NCBI RefSeq assembly: GCF_964355755.1
Contig: NC_092679.1
Span: forward strand, 13,196,932-13,260,931
Source: Antedon mediterranea
Lineage: Eukaryota > Echinodermata > Crinoidea > Comatulida > Antedonidae
Direction: 5' to 3'
Length of the DNA stretch: 64,000 nucleotides
Below are positions 55,384 to 64,000 of this stretch, piece by piece; position 1 is the stretch's first letter; the number at the start of each line of letters is the position of its first letter. The notes under the pieces were generated by a model. The model was not told the DNA's origin. It saw only the letters and a program-made list of their open reading frames with translations, and did no database searches. The position numbers and the translations under genes are program-made.

Positions 55384-56630
55384 GTTCGTAGGCCTAATAA
55401 TTATATTTTAATCTGCCAGCAGTCTAGGCCTAGCCTAGGCTCCTTCCTAGTTAGTAATACTGTAGGCCTGGAACTAGTAGGTCTAGGCTAGCCTACTATG
55501 CCAGGGAATAATTTCGCCAGTGTAGCATAGCAAAAAGCTATACAAAACAACCTTTTTGCTACAGATTTTTAAAATTGTGTAGCAAAAAATACAATACAAA
55601 ACTATGTTTCTCAACTCAAAAATCAGTTTGATTAGCAATATTGCTAAACAAAATTTAAAAATGAAATCTTTCCCTGTATGCCTGTACTGACGGACAGGTG
55701 TATAGGTTTAGCTTAGCATTTTAGTTCAGACATTGACAGAGGGGACAAATATTGTCGGACCTAATTCAGCTAGGTATTAGGAAGGCCTAATAATAGATAA
55801 TACAATTATAATGTAACAGTTATTTTGCAATGTAGCCATGAAATATCTACGAAGGATTATATTATATACACATATTCCAATGAGAAATATAATGACATTT
55901 AAAAACACTTCTTTATATTTAATTAATTGTACACACTAAGTAATCTCCGAAGTGATCACATCGATATTGAAACTTAATGTTTTTAACTCTAAATTTTTAA
56001 AAAAACTTACTAAAAAAACAAACAAAAAACATACGTACTGCATAACTAAAATTGTTATATTAAATTTCTTTTTTTATCTTAAATTATTTGTTAGGTAATT
56101 GAAGAAGTTCGAAGGATACTAATTATTACTAGGCAAAGAGGAATGAAATACAAAAAAAAGCTTTTTAAAGAAGTGCTTAGCAAATTTTTCCAAAGAAGAG
56201 AATAATATAGTTTATTTTGGTATTTTAAAGAGAAACACCAGTCCTCCATCTGGTAAGTACAGTGTATGTTTTTGTACTTTTATCTATTCATAAATATTTT
56301 TATAATGGACCAATGGTAGTGAGGAAAATACGTGTACATATTGTGTACGTATTTTTAACAACTTGGTTCGACTCAAGCTAGTGTCATGCACTCCTCCCTT
56401 TGACAACTAAAATTAAATAAATGACTTATGAATATTAATTTTTGACATATTAATGCTCTCCTGGCCAGCCCACCCTTTCCCCTTCCTTTTACATTGACCA
56501 CCTACAAAACTGTAGGCTACATTATTACAAATTTGAGCTACAGTATATCAAGTTTATGTCCATACATTATTCCACTCATTTAAATAAATTTATATAATTT
56601 AAATGTTTTCAATTTGTTATTTTTGGTTAG

Positions 56631-56715
56631 GTTCAAAGATAACCCATATGTTGTCAAATCTGTCAAACATATTTGTTGGGAAAAACTCATCAAAAAAAGT
56701 CTGCCGACCTTGAAG
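56631..56715 (+). CDS. Candidate internal exon inside giant foldback
   Basis: TTTTTGGTTAG acceptor, 85-nt open segment (FKDNPYVVKSVKHICWEKLI), and a GTATTT donor. Another short candidate (57271-57314) with a TTTCATTTTTAG acceptor and CAG|GTAATA donor follows. Joined function unknown; tentative. Confidence 0.25.
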
Positions 56716-57799
56716 GTATTTAGTGTTTTTTAAAATTTAAAATACAAGTAACATTATGTACATTAAAAAAAAATATCTTAAAGTGTTTTTTTAAAATCAA
56801 ATTTATCTTAGCTTAAAATTCGAGGTATATACTATGTTTACAATAATTTATTAAAATCAAACAATTAAACAAAATTTACATTTAATTGTATGATTGTTAT
56901 TATAAACATTGATACAGAATAAAAACATCAATCAGGATTGCGTATTGTCTTCCTAAATAGTAATATTAAAAATAAATTTAGACCCTAATAATTTAACTAA
57001 AAATAATAGATACAGCCAGGCCTGTCTTTGGGATCGGTATAAACAGGGCAAAGTTTGTGATTAAAAAGTTCAAATGCATATTCCACCCACCCTTATGTCT
57101 TATAATGTAAAATTATTCTTACCACCGTTCTAATATTGCGTCATGTTTTTGTGTTTACCGCCCCAGATATAGGACTCTAAAACCACACCGTACCCAATTA
57201 GTTGATGATGTTACACATATTTTAAATACAGTAATAACTAAAACTATATTAATCTCTTTTCATTTTTAGGAACATGAATAAAGATCCAGAATCCTGGTCT
57301 TCACGCCGATCAGGTAATATGCCGGTATTGCTTTTGGACACAAAAATGGCCTACATTAAAGTTTAGCAAACAATTCTAACTACAAAGAAAGCAAAATTAG
57401 ATGAGGCTCTAGTTACTCTCCTCTCCACTTTTTACCTTCTGGATTTCGATTATCCAAAATGAAAAGAAGTAGGCCTCACTATCCTTTAACAGTTAGTGAT
57501 TTGTGATGAAAACACACCTGTACACTTGACAAAGGCTGTTGAATCATCATTAGTATACATTAATAAATTTAAAGACACCTAATAGTTTAAAGCCCAGGTG
57601 CGGGAGAAGAATTTTACGAAATTTGTATTTTATTTACCATTTTAATGTTTTTAAGTTTTCTTTTGATGGCATTTATTATTAATAAAAACAAGTTTGTTTT
57701 AAAGAAGTTGTATATATTATTGTACCTAATGTCATGTAAATTGTAGTTCTTAATGAAAATAACAGTATTGTTAATATTATGTTTTATAACATTCTTGAA

Positions 57800-59491
57800 T
57801 TTATTTGTTTAAGTAAAATATTACTTAAAATGAGTATTCATTTATCGTTCTTAAAATAAATTTTTAGTGATTTATATTTTATAGAATTCTTGTTTCAAGC
57901 AATTTTTTTCCCAATATAAGTAAGAATTTACGAATTTTAATTTGATAGAATTCTTGTTTCAAGCAATACTTTTCTTAAAATAAGTAAACATTTACTGGTT
58001 TTTATTTGATAGACTTCTTGTTTACTTATTTTAAAAAAAGTTTTGCTTGAAACAAGAATTCTACAAATAAAAATCGGAATATTCTTACTTATTTTAAGAA
58101 ATATATTGCTTGAAACAAGAAAACTAAAAATATAAATCGGAATATTCTTACTTATTTTAAGAAAAATATTGCTTAAAACAAGAATTCTAAAAAATACAAA
58201 CCGGAATATTCTTACTTATTTTAAGAAAAATATTGCTTGAAACAAGAATTCTACAAATAAAAATCGGAATATTCTTACTTATTTTAAGAAATATATTGCT
58301 TGAAACAAGAATTCAAAAAATACAAATCGGAATATTCTTACTTATTTTAAGAAAAATATTGCTTGAAACAAGAATTCAAAAAATACAAATCGGAATATTC
58401 TTACTTATTTTAAGAAATATATTGCTTGAAACAAGAATATTAAAATTAAAAATCGGAATATTCTTACTTATTTTAAGAAAAATATTGCTTAAAACAAGAA
58501 TTCTAAAAAATACAAATCGGAATATTCTTACTTATTTTAAGAAAAATATTGCTTGAAACAAGAATTCTACAAATAAAAATCGGAATATTCTTACTTATTT
58601 TAAGAAATATTTTGCTTGAAACAAGAATTCAAAAAATACAAATCGGAATATTCTTACTTATTTTAAGAAAAAAATTGCTTGAAACAAGAATTCAAAAAAT
58701 ACAAATCGGAATATTCTTACTTATTTTAAGAAAAATATTGCTTGAAACAAGAATTCAAAAAATACAAATTGGAATATTCTTACTTATTTTAAGAAAAATA
58801 TTGCTTGAAACAAGAATTCAAAAAATAAAAATCGGAATATTCTTACTTATTTTAAGAAAAATATTGCTTGAAACAAGAATTCAAAAAAATACAAATCGGA
58901 ATATTCTTACTTATTTTAAGAAAAATATTGCTTGAAACAAGAATTCAAAAAATAAAAATCGGAATATTCTTACTTATTTTAAGAAATATCTTGCTTGAAA
59001 CAAGAATTCAAAAAAATACAAATCGGAATATTCTTACTTATTTTAAGAAATATATTGCTTGAAACAAGAATTCTATAAAATACAAATCGGAATATTCTTA
59101 CTTATTTTAAGAAATATATTGCTTGAAACAAGAATTCAAAAAAATACAAATCGGAATATTCTTACTTATTTTAAGAAAAATATTGCTTGAAACAAGAATT
59201 CTATTTTAAAAAATCGATAAATTGTTACTTATTTTAAGGCAGATACTGCTTAAAACAAGAATGAAAAAAGCAATTAAATTCTTGGTAAGAATATTGTTCT
59301 TAAAGTATTATTTCTTGGTAAGAATAATTTTCTTGATAAGAATTTGTGTGATTCTTGTTAAGAATTTTACGATTCTTGGTAAGCCAAAAAGTATTGAAAT
59401 ACGGACAAGTCAAAATTTACTTGTTTCAAGAAATATTTTGCTTGAAACAAGTTTTTTTTTTCTTAAAACAAGAATCAGAATTTTGCTGTGC
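57800..59491. repeat. Right arm of giant foldback, about 61-bp tandem repeats
   Basis: About 25 units. The most uniform run is 58140-59200. Because unit lengths are often 60-63 bp, long frames reading ILRKILLETRIQ occur by composition and are not genes. Confidence 0.9.
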
Positions 59492-60418
59492 ATGCTTTCT
59501 GATGTTGATCGACTCTTTCACTTGCCTTTTTTGAGTGTTGCATTCTTTCTCAAGGATAGCAGCGTTCCAATCAATGAGGTGATTGTGTTGTAGTGCATGA
59601 TCTGTTATTGCAGATTTATGTATGATTGATGATGTAGACGATCTTTGAGCCCTCCCGTGTTGTTTTCTGTGTCTGTGCGATGTTCTTTTATGCGTGTTTT
59701 TAAAGCCCTCCTTGTTTCCCCGTTGTAAGCTTGTGGACAGTTCAGACATTGTAGTTTGTAGATGCAACCGCATACTTGATCTTTTTCGATGCAGTCTTTT
59801 GGATGAACGAGGTTTTGCCTGATCTTATTGGATGGGATGAAAAAGGTGTCAATTTGATGTTGGTTGAAAACTGATTTTATGCGTTCAGACCTTTTGTGTA
59901 TGAGATCCCGATGTTACAACGTGACTTTTATTTAGTAGATGTTGTACCTTTGCTGCAATTTTGATCAAGCTGTCGTTGCTGTTTTTGGAGTCGTTGTTTC
60001 TCTACCTTCTTGAACGTCTAATCTGCGTAGTCGCATTTCTTCAAAACCTTTCTGATGTGGTCCATTTTTCTGTCCTTCAGGTGTTAAAACTATGTTTTCA
60101 CATCTGTTCACAAGCGTATTAATAACACTGAGTTTGTGTTGTAATGGGTGATTTGACTTGAAATTTAAATACTGGTCTGTGTGTGTCGGTTTTCTGTAGA
60201 CTGATGTTGATAATGATCTGTTGCTTTGTAGTGTTATGAGAATGTCCAAAAAAGGTATGGTGTTGTTGGACATGCATTCGGTGGTGAATTTGATGTTGTG
60301 AGTAGTGTCAATGTTGTTTAAGTGAGTGTTTATATCAGTAGCTGCATGCAAGGGAATGCTGGCAAGAATGTCATCGACATAACGATACCATATGGTGGGT
60401 TTGAATCCATTGGTTAAG
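59492..60418 (-). pseudogene. Penelope-like element, RT C-terminus and GIY-YIG (split part 1)
   Basis: On the minus strand from 60418: IWYRYVDDILA (the RT catalytic YVDD), then FLDILITLQSNRSLSTSVYR and THTDQYLNFKSNHPLQHK, typical of Penelope-like RT. After frameshifts, a GIY-YIG part follows (HKSAITDHALQHNHLIDW, KESINIRKHA). The reading is cut at 59492 by the giant foldback and continues at 52433. It is 5'-truncated at about 60418 next to a TTATTATTATT tract. Several frameshifts make it a dead copy. Confidence 0.88.
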
Positions 60419-60422
60419 TTAA

Positions 60423-61575
60423 GTTATTATTATTATTATTAATCTGCGACTCTCTGGTATAAACATCGAAAATCTGAAAATTACCAAAACGATGCCCTAA
60501 TTTGCATTTAAAAAGCTTATTGGAGTTGAAAATATAATTGCGTAATGTTTAAGGCCACGTTCCAGCCAATAAAATACAGTATAAAATCATTTTTGAAACA
60601 GTGAAAGGTGACTTTTTCCGAAATATGGAGAATGCAATTCCGCATTTCATTTTTATTGCATTTTTGATTGGCCAAAAATGCTGACCCACCAATAAGAAAG
60701 CGTTACGGTTCTCAGGGTGAAACGCTGCGTGTTTGTTGGACGCCGTCTATGATCTCAATCGTGGAAGATCTCTCCAGTTACAGAAGAGTTCGAAGTAATA
60801 AGAGAACGGTCAAAATTTATGAAGACCACGAAGCACTGAATGCATCGATTTTCGCTATTTTTTGCGAAGGTGAATGATGAGGTGGAATAAAGAGGAGAAG
60901 CCTCAATCTGTTGCATTTTGATGTATATAAATAGTTGTTTAAATAAAATTTGCAGTTCAAACGTAAACATTAAATAATATGACTAGACATACTGTAACTA
61001 TAATGTATTATTTGATTCAGTTTACCGTGTTACCCCTCGTCTCGAATAATAAACTGGGTTTGTTAAGGTGCACACGGACAAACTGTGTACACTGAAGCTA
61101 CAGTTTATATAGTCATTATCCGAGAAAACTTGTTCCACCAACACCAGAACTGGAGCCGAGTTGAATATAGAGTAGGATATTTTTCATCGAATAAAAAACT
61201 AATACAAAACATTCATTATTTGTTTTATAACACACCTACTTTTTTCAATTTAATTATCGTATATCATTGGAGAATGCTAGGCCAGGTAGCTAGACCACTG
61301 AAAAGGCATTTGGACGCTGAGTAGAGCCGTATAATAATATTTAAGGAATTTCATTATTGAGGGTGAGGCAACCACGACAGTGATATCAAATACATAATAA
61401 ATGTTAACTATTATATTACTGTGCTTATGTGGTTTTGTGTATAAATATCATGTATAATTGTTTTCTACGTTTCTTTTTTTAAAGGTGTTTGTACTACTGT
61501 ATAACCAAATAGGTACAGCAAGCAAATGCATTTGCTGATTTGACAGCAATGGAAGAACTATTAGTATATTAAGTT
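60423..61575 (+). repeat. Segmental duplication, copy 2 (locus D 5' flank)
   Basis: Collinear with 3940-5060, including the short frame 60668-60877, the TAGACCACTGAAAAGGCATT block (61290) and the decayed LRR exon at 61485. Confidence 0.8.
61485..61559 (+). pseudogene. Decayed LRR exon D1
   Basis: Near-identical to exon A1 (4964-5038): 75 nt, in-frame TAG, and donor changed to ATTAGT. Confidence 0.75.
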
Positions 61576-61890
61576 ATTTGGTGGTGGTGCTTAATTAACC
61601 ATGCAGGGACGTACCACGTGACTTTACTGTTTCAAAAAACAAAACAAAAATAACATGCCATTTTGTAGGTAATTAATTAGGCATAACAATACCAAAACAG
61701 TCATAAAAATCTTTCAAATAATAACACAGAGATACATTAAAAAAACACTGTTGTTCTGTGATTTCATGTCGTTCAGCGGAAATTATAATGAAATAAGTCA
61801 TTTTTTGTAGTAATTTGTATTTTGTAGTAAATATTTATCACATTAATATAATGTATAATTGTATTCTACGTTTGTATTCTTTCTTTAAAG

Positions 61891-61898
61891 GGATTTGA
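61891..61898 (+). pseudogene. LRR exon D2 stub, truncated by a repeat
   Basis: The acceptor (TTTCTTTAAAG) and first eight bases (GGATTTGA) of an LRR exon matching exon A4, then an abrupt switch to the palindromic repeat (61899-62165). The rest of the exon is missing. Confidence 0.7.
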
Positions 61899-62165
61899 CC
61901 AGCCACAAATTGTCCCCTATCCTTTAACATTAGGTCATTAGGAAGCCTGATTGGTGTACCAGGTTAAAAGTTATAGACGTTTTTGTTTTCAGGATAATAA
62001 AATGTTACGAACATGTCTACTTTAACCAGGGAAGAGTTAAATTACAATTTAAATTGTAATTTAACTCTTTCCTTTAACATAGCACGATTTGGAGATCATC
62101 CAGGGAAGAGTTAAATTACAATTGTAATTTAACTCTTCCCTGGATCACCTTACTTTAGAATTTGA
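61899..62165. repeat. Dispersed repeat with nested palindromes, copy 2
   Basis: Matches 19550-19800, including both hairpins (GAAGAGTTAAATTACAAT units at 62032 and 62105). Confidence 0.75.
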
Positions 62166-62587
62166 ATGCCGACAATGTTTCAAAACTAAAAAATAAAAAT
62201 AACATGACATTGTAGGTAATTAAGGCATAAAAATACCGAAACAGTTATGACATTATATAATATCATAGGTACACTAGATAAAACTTCATGAAATATATTT
62301 TTCTTTGATTTCGTGTCGTTCAGCAGAAATGTAATTAAGTAAATTGTTGTAGTAATTTTTATTTTGTAGTAAATATATATCACATTAATAATGATGTATT
62401 TCTACGTTTGTATTTGTTATAACGTCTCTAATTTTATAAAACCGGAATCAATCCAGTGTTTAAAGTATTTATAATTTCTCTTAAATACATCTGATTATTT
62501 TCCATATATGGTGTACACTTTAATAATGTAATAGGCATACCTTTATGCATATTATAATTGTATGTCTAATTGATTTATCTTTTAAAG

Positions 62588-62662
62588 GTATTTACAAAAC
62601 AACGATATGACTACCATAGATCGAAATGTATTTACTTCTTTTGCTTCATCACTGACAGTATT
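62588..62662 (+). pseudogene. Locus D LRR exon (paralogue of receptor exon 10)
   Basis: 75 nt, open (YLQNNDMTTIDRNVFTSFAS), intact AAAG acceptor and GTAAGT donor; aligns with 42763-42837. The exon itself looks intact but belongs to a locus with disabled neighbours. Confidence 0.8.
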
Positions 62663-62955
62663 GTAAGTTAAACACTGTTGTAATTTCAATACAAATTTAA
62701 CAGGATTCTTGATTCTGTTAAAATAAACACACAGAGTATAATCGGCAAACAGACTGGTTAAAAGAACTGCCATGTTTTTTCTGTCAACCTTTTCCTCATT
62801 GGATTTTTTATCCTAACATTCGAAATAAGATTGGGGCCACTCACTTTTTTTGTTGAGGTGTTGGGGAGTTAGGGTGTCGTTTGTTGTTTTACACATTTTA
62901 CTAATCATGTTTATGCCTATGCTTGATTTACTTATTTAAAACTATTATTTTGTAG

Positions 62956-63025
62956 ACGGTTAGAAGGTAACAACTTACAGGATTACAATTCGAGCACTTG
63001 AGGAATTGACAAACTTAACAGAATT
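62956..63025 (+). pseudogene. Locus D LRR exon with 2-nt deletion (paralogue of exon 11)
   Basis: 70 nt against 72 in 43680-43751. The deletion lies in the ACTTTTGAAGAA equivalent and produces an immediate TGA. Splice signals are intact. Confidence 0.85.
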
Positions 63026-63830
63026 GTAAGTAGGCCTATTTGGTCAGCAAAAAAAATAAATAAAGTGGTAAATGTATTTCAAAATGGCCGCCATTTTCTC
63101 AAAAGGAAAGGTTTGAGAAAGATGTGTAGTTGTTAAACCTGATTTATTAGAAAAAAAATGTATGAACTATTTAGAGATAGATTTTGACTTAACTTAAAGT
63201 TACATGTATTAAAATTGGTTTTACACTCAAGATGATCATAGCTTGAACACCTCTCCAATTCTTCGATTATAATTTGATGCTGTTGTCTATCCATTGTTAT
63301 AGACGAGCACTGTGATAAGCCCATTTCTCGAAATCGTTTGTAGAACTTCATTAGCAAAACATTTATAGGGGCATTCCACAGTATTTGGTTCGTGAGTTGA
63401 AAATGTTCATTTACTGATAATTTTTCTGATCTTTAAATTATTGAATATTAAATATGAAAATAACATATTTGACGTTACGGACGGGACATTTAAAAATCCT
63501 GTTTATTTTTAAAAAAACATGCATCATACTATATCCTGGTCAGACCTTCATTAGCAAAACATTCATAGGGGCATTCTCTTTTTTTAAATTAATATAGTTA
63601 CGTTATGTCTCAATTATACATAATAATAAAAATGTTGTTTATTAATTTCATAAATGCATTTAAAATTCATAAATGTCCCGTCCGACGTTTTAGGTTGTTT
63701 TGTTTTTCTATTATTTGAGAAGTAATGATACAAAAATCGTATTATTACAAAAAGTTCCAGTCCAGTTTGCAGTGTATGTTTCCACTAAAAGATGAAACAT
63801 TTATTATTATGTTTACCTTTACTCATATAG
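63026..63830. other. Locus D last intron
   Basis: Non-coding. An AGCAAAACATTTATAGGGGC-type segment occurs twice (about 63352 and 63551), and AAATGTCCCGTCCG (63671) is an inverted partner of CGGACGGGACATTT (63478). No SINE is present here, unlike the paralogous intron of the intact gene. Confidence 0.5.
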
Positions 63831-64000
63831 GTGGGCGGATTCTTCATGTTTATGTTCCATTGTGGGTGATATTGATTATTGCCATCGCGGCGTAGATCCA
63901 TTTGCTTCATGTTAAGACTTACTAGAAAGTGAATACATACGGGCATTGATGTGGATTATTGTAATTTCAGCTTTTAGTGGTAATTTAGTAGTTATCATAT
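63831..64000 (+). pseudogene. Locus D hinge/7TM exon, 5' part, with premature stop
   Basis: Aligns with the start of receptor exon 12. It encodes CLCSIVGDIDYCHRGVDPFA, then TAA at 63913-63915 where the intact gene has a GAA glutamate codon, then LLESEYIRALMWI continues in the same phase into TM1. The exon runs off the window. Together with the deletion in the previous exon, this makes locus D a pseudogene. Confidence 0.88.

Larger units (their letters stand above)
52434..59491. mobile_element. Giant foldback-like element (about 7.06 kb) with unique interior
   Basis: The ends are inverted (CACAGCAAAATT at 52434; AATTTTGCTGTG at 59480-59491). The left arm (52434-53990) is tandem repeats of about 107-111 bp containing TTACTTAAAATAAGAAGTCA. 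The right arm (57800-59491) is about 25 tandem repeats of about 61 bp containing TTCTTACTTATTTTAAGAAA and GCTTGAAACAAGAATTC. The arm words are reverse complements, so the arms can pair, although repeat lengths differ. The 3.8-kb interior is non-repetitive and holds candidate exons. The element interrupts a Penelope-like coding sequence, which proves insertion and fixes the ends. I see no clear target duplication. Confidence 0.8.

Noticed and set aside
58233-59062. Repetitive protein with ILRKILLETRIQ units
   Set aside because: It is the translation of the about 61-bp arm repeat of the giant foldback, with frames broken wherever unit length changes.

Overview
The window is eukaryotic, AT-rich and intron-bearing, and most of it is repeats and transposable elements. 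It looks like an invertebrate deuterostome, most plausibly an echinoderm. The clues are a leucine-rich-repeat GPCR built from single-repeat 72-nt exons, foldback elements that resemble the sea-urchin TU type, Penelope-like, BEL/Pao and CR1/L2-like retroelements, and many copies of the palindromic word TAGGCCTA. This placement is inference; nothing in the window names a species.

One gene can be assembled with confidence. It is a plus-strand, 12-exon LRR-GPCR (relaxin-receptor/GRL101-like) at 36128-45458, with a signal-peptide exon, a cysteine-rich LRR cap, nine single-LRR exons and a large 7TM exon. My exon model totals 2013 nt, which is exactly 670 codons plus a stop. A 1.72-kb near-identical tandem duplication inside it adds three LRR exons without breaking the frame. 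The gene belongs to a local family of copies. Locus A (about 4964-13067) has decayed LRR exons. Locus B is an orphan, broken signal-peptide exon at 27877. Locus D (61485 to the window end) has the same 3' exon layout but carries a 2-nt deletion and an in-frame stop. Flanking non-coding blocks are also duplicated (3940-5060 with 60423-61575; 19945-26740 with 45755-49800).

Layout: 300-2545, 45-bp minisatellite with higher-order structure; 2803-3935, LINE-3'-end-like repeat; 3940-13067, locus A pseudogene with a 7.06-kb BEL/Pao element inserted inside an LRR exon; 13174-14676, foldback element; 15570-17245, long-TIR element with a 9-bp target duplication; 17625-17947, two candidate exons; 19550-26740, repeats, SINEs, a tandem duplication with a second foldback, and a piggyBac-like element; 27877, locus B; 30200-35890, SINEs, LINE ORF1 fragment, nearly intact LINE ORF2, Penelope fragment; 36128-45458, the receptor gene; 45755-52135, duplicated flank, microsatellite composites and LINE remnants; 52265-60418, a Penelope element on the minus strand split by a giant (about 7 kb) foldback-like element whose interior holds candidate exons; 60423-64000, locus D.

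The main biological picture is a receptor family evolving by exon and locus duplication, with transposons inserting into the dead copies. The items most worth follow-up are the giant foldback element with its non-repetitive cargo, the insertion of BEL exactly within a 72-nt LRR exon, and the foldback at 21714 whose empty site survives in the neighbouring tandem copy.
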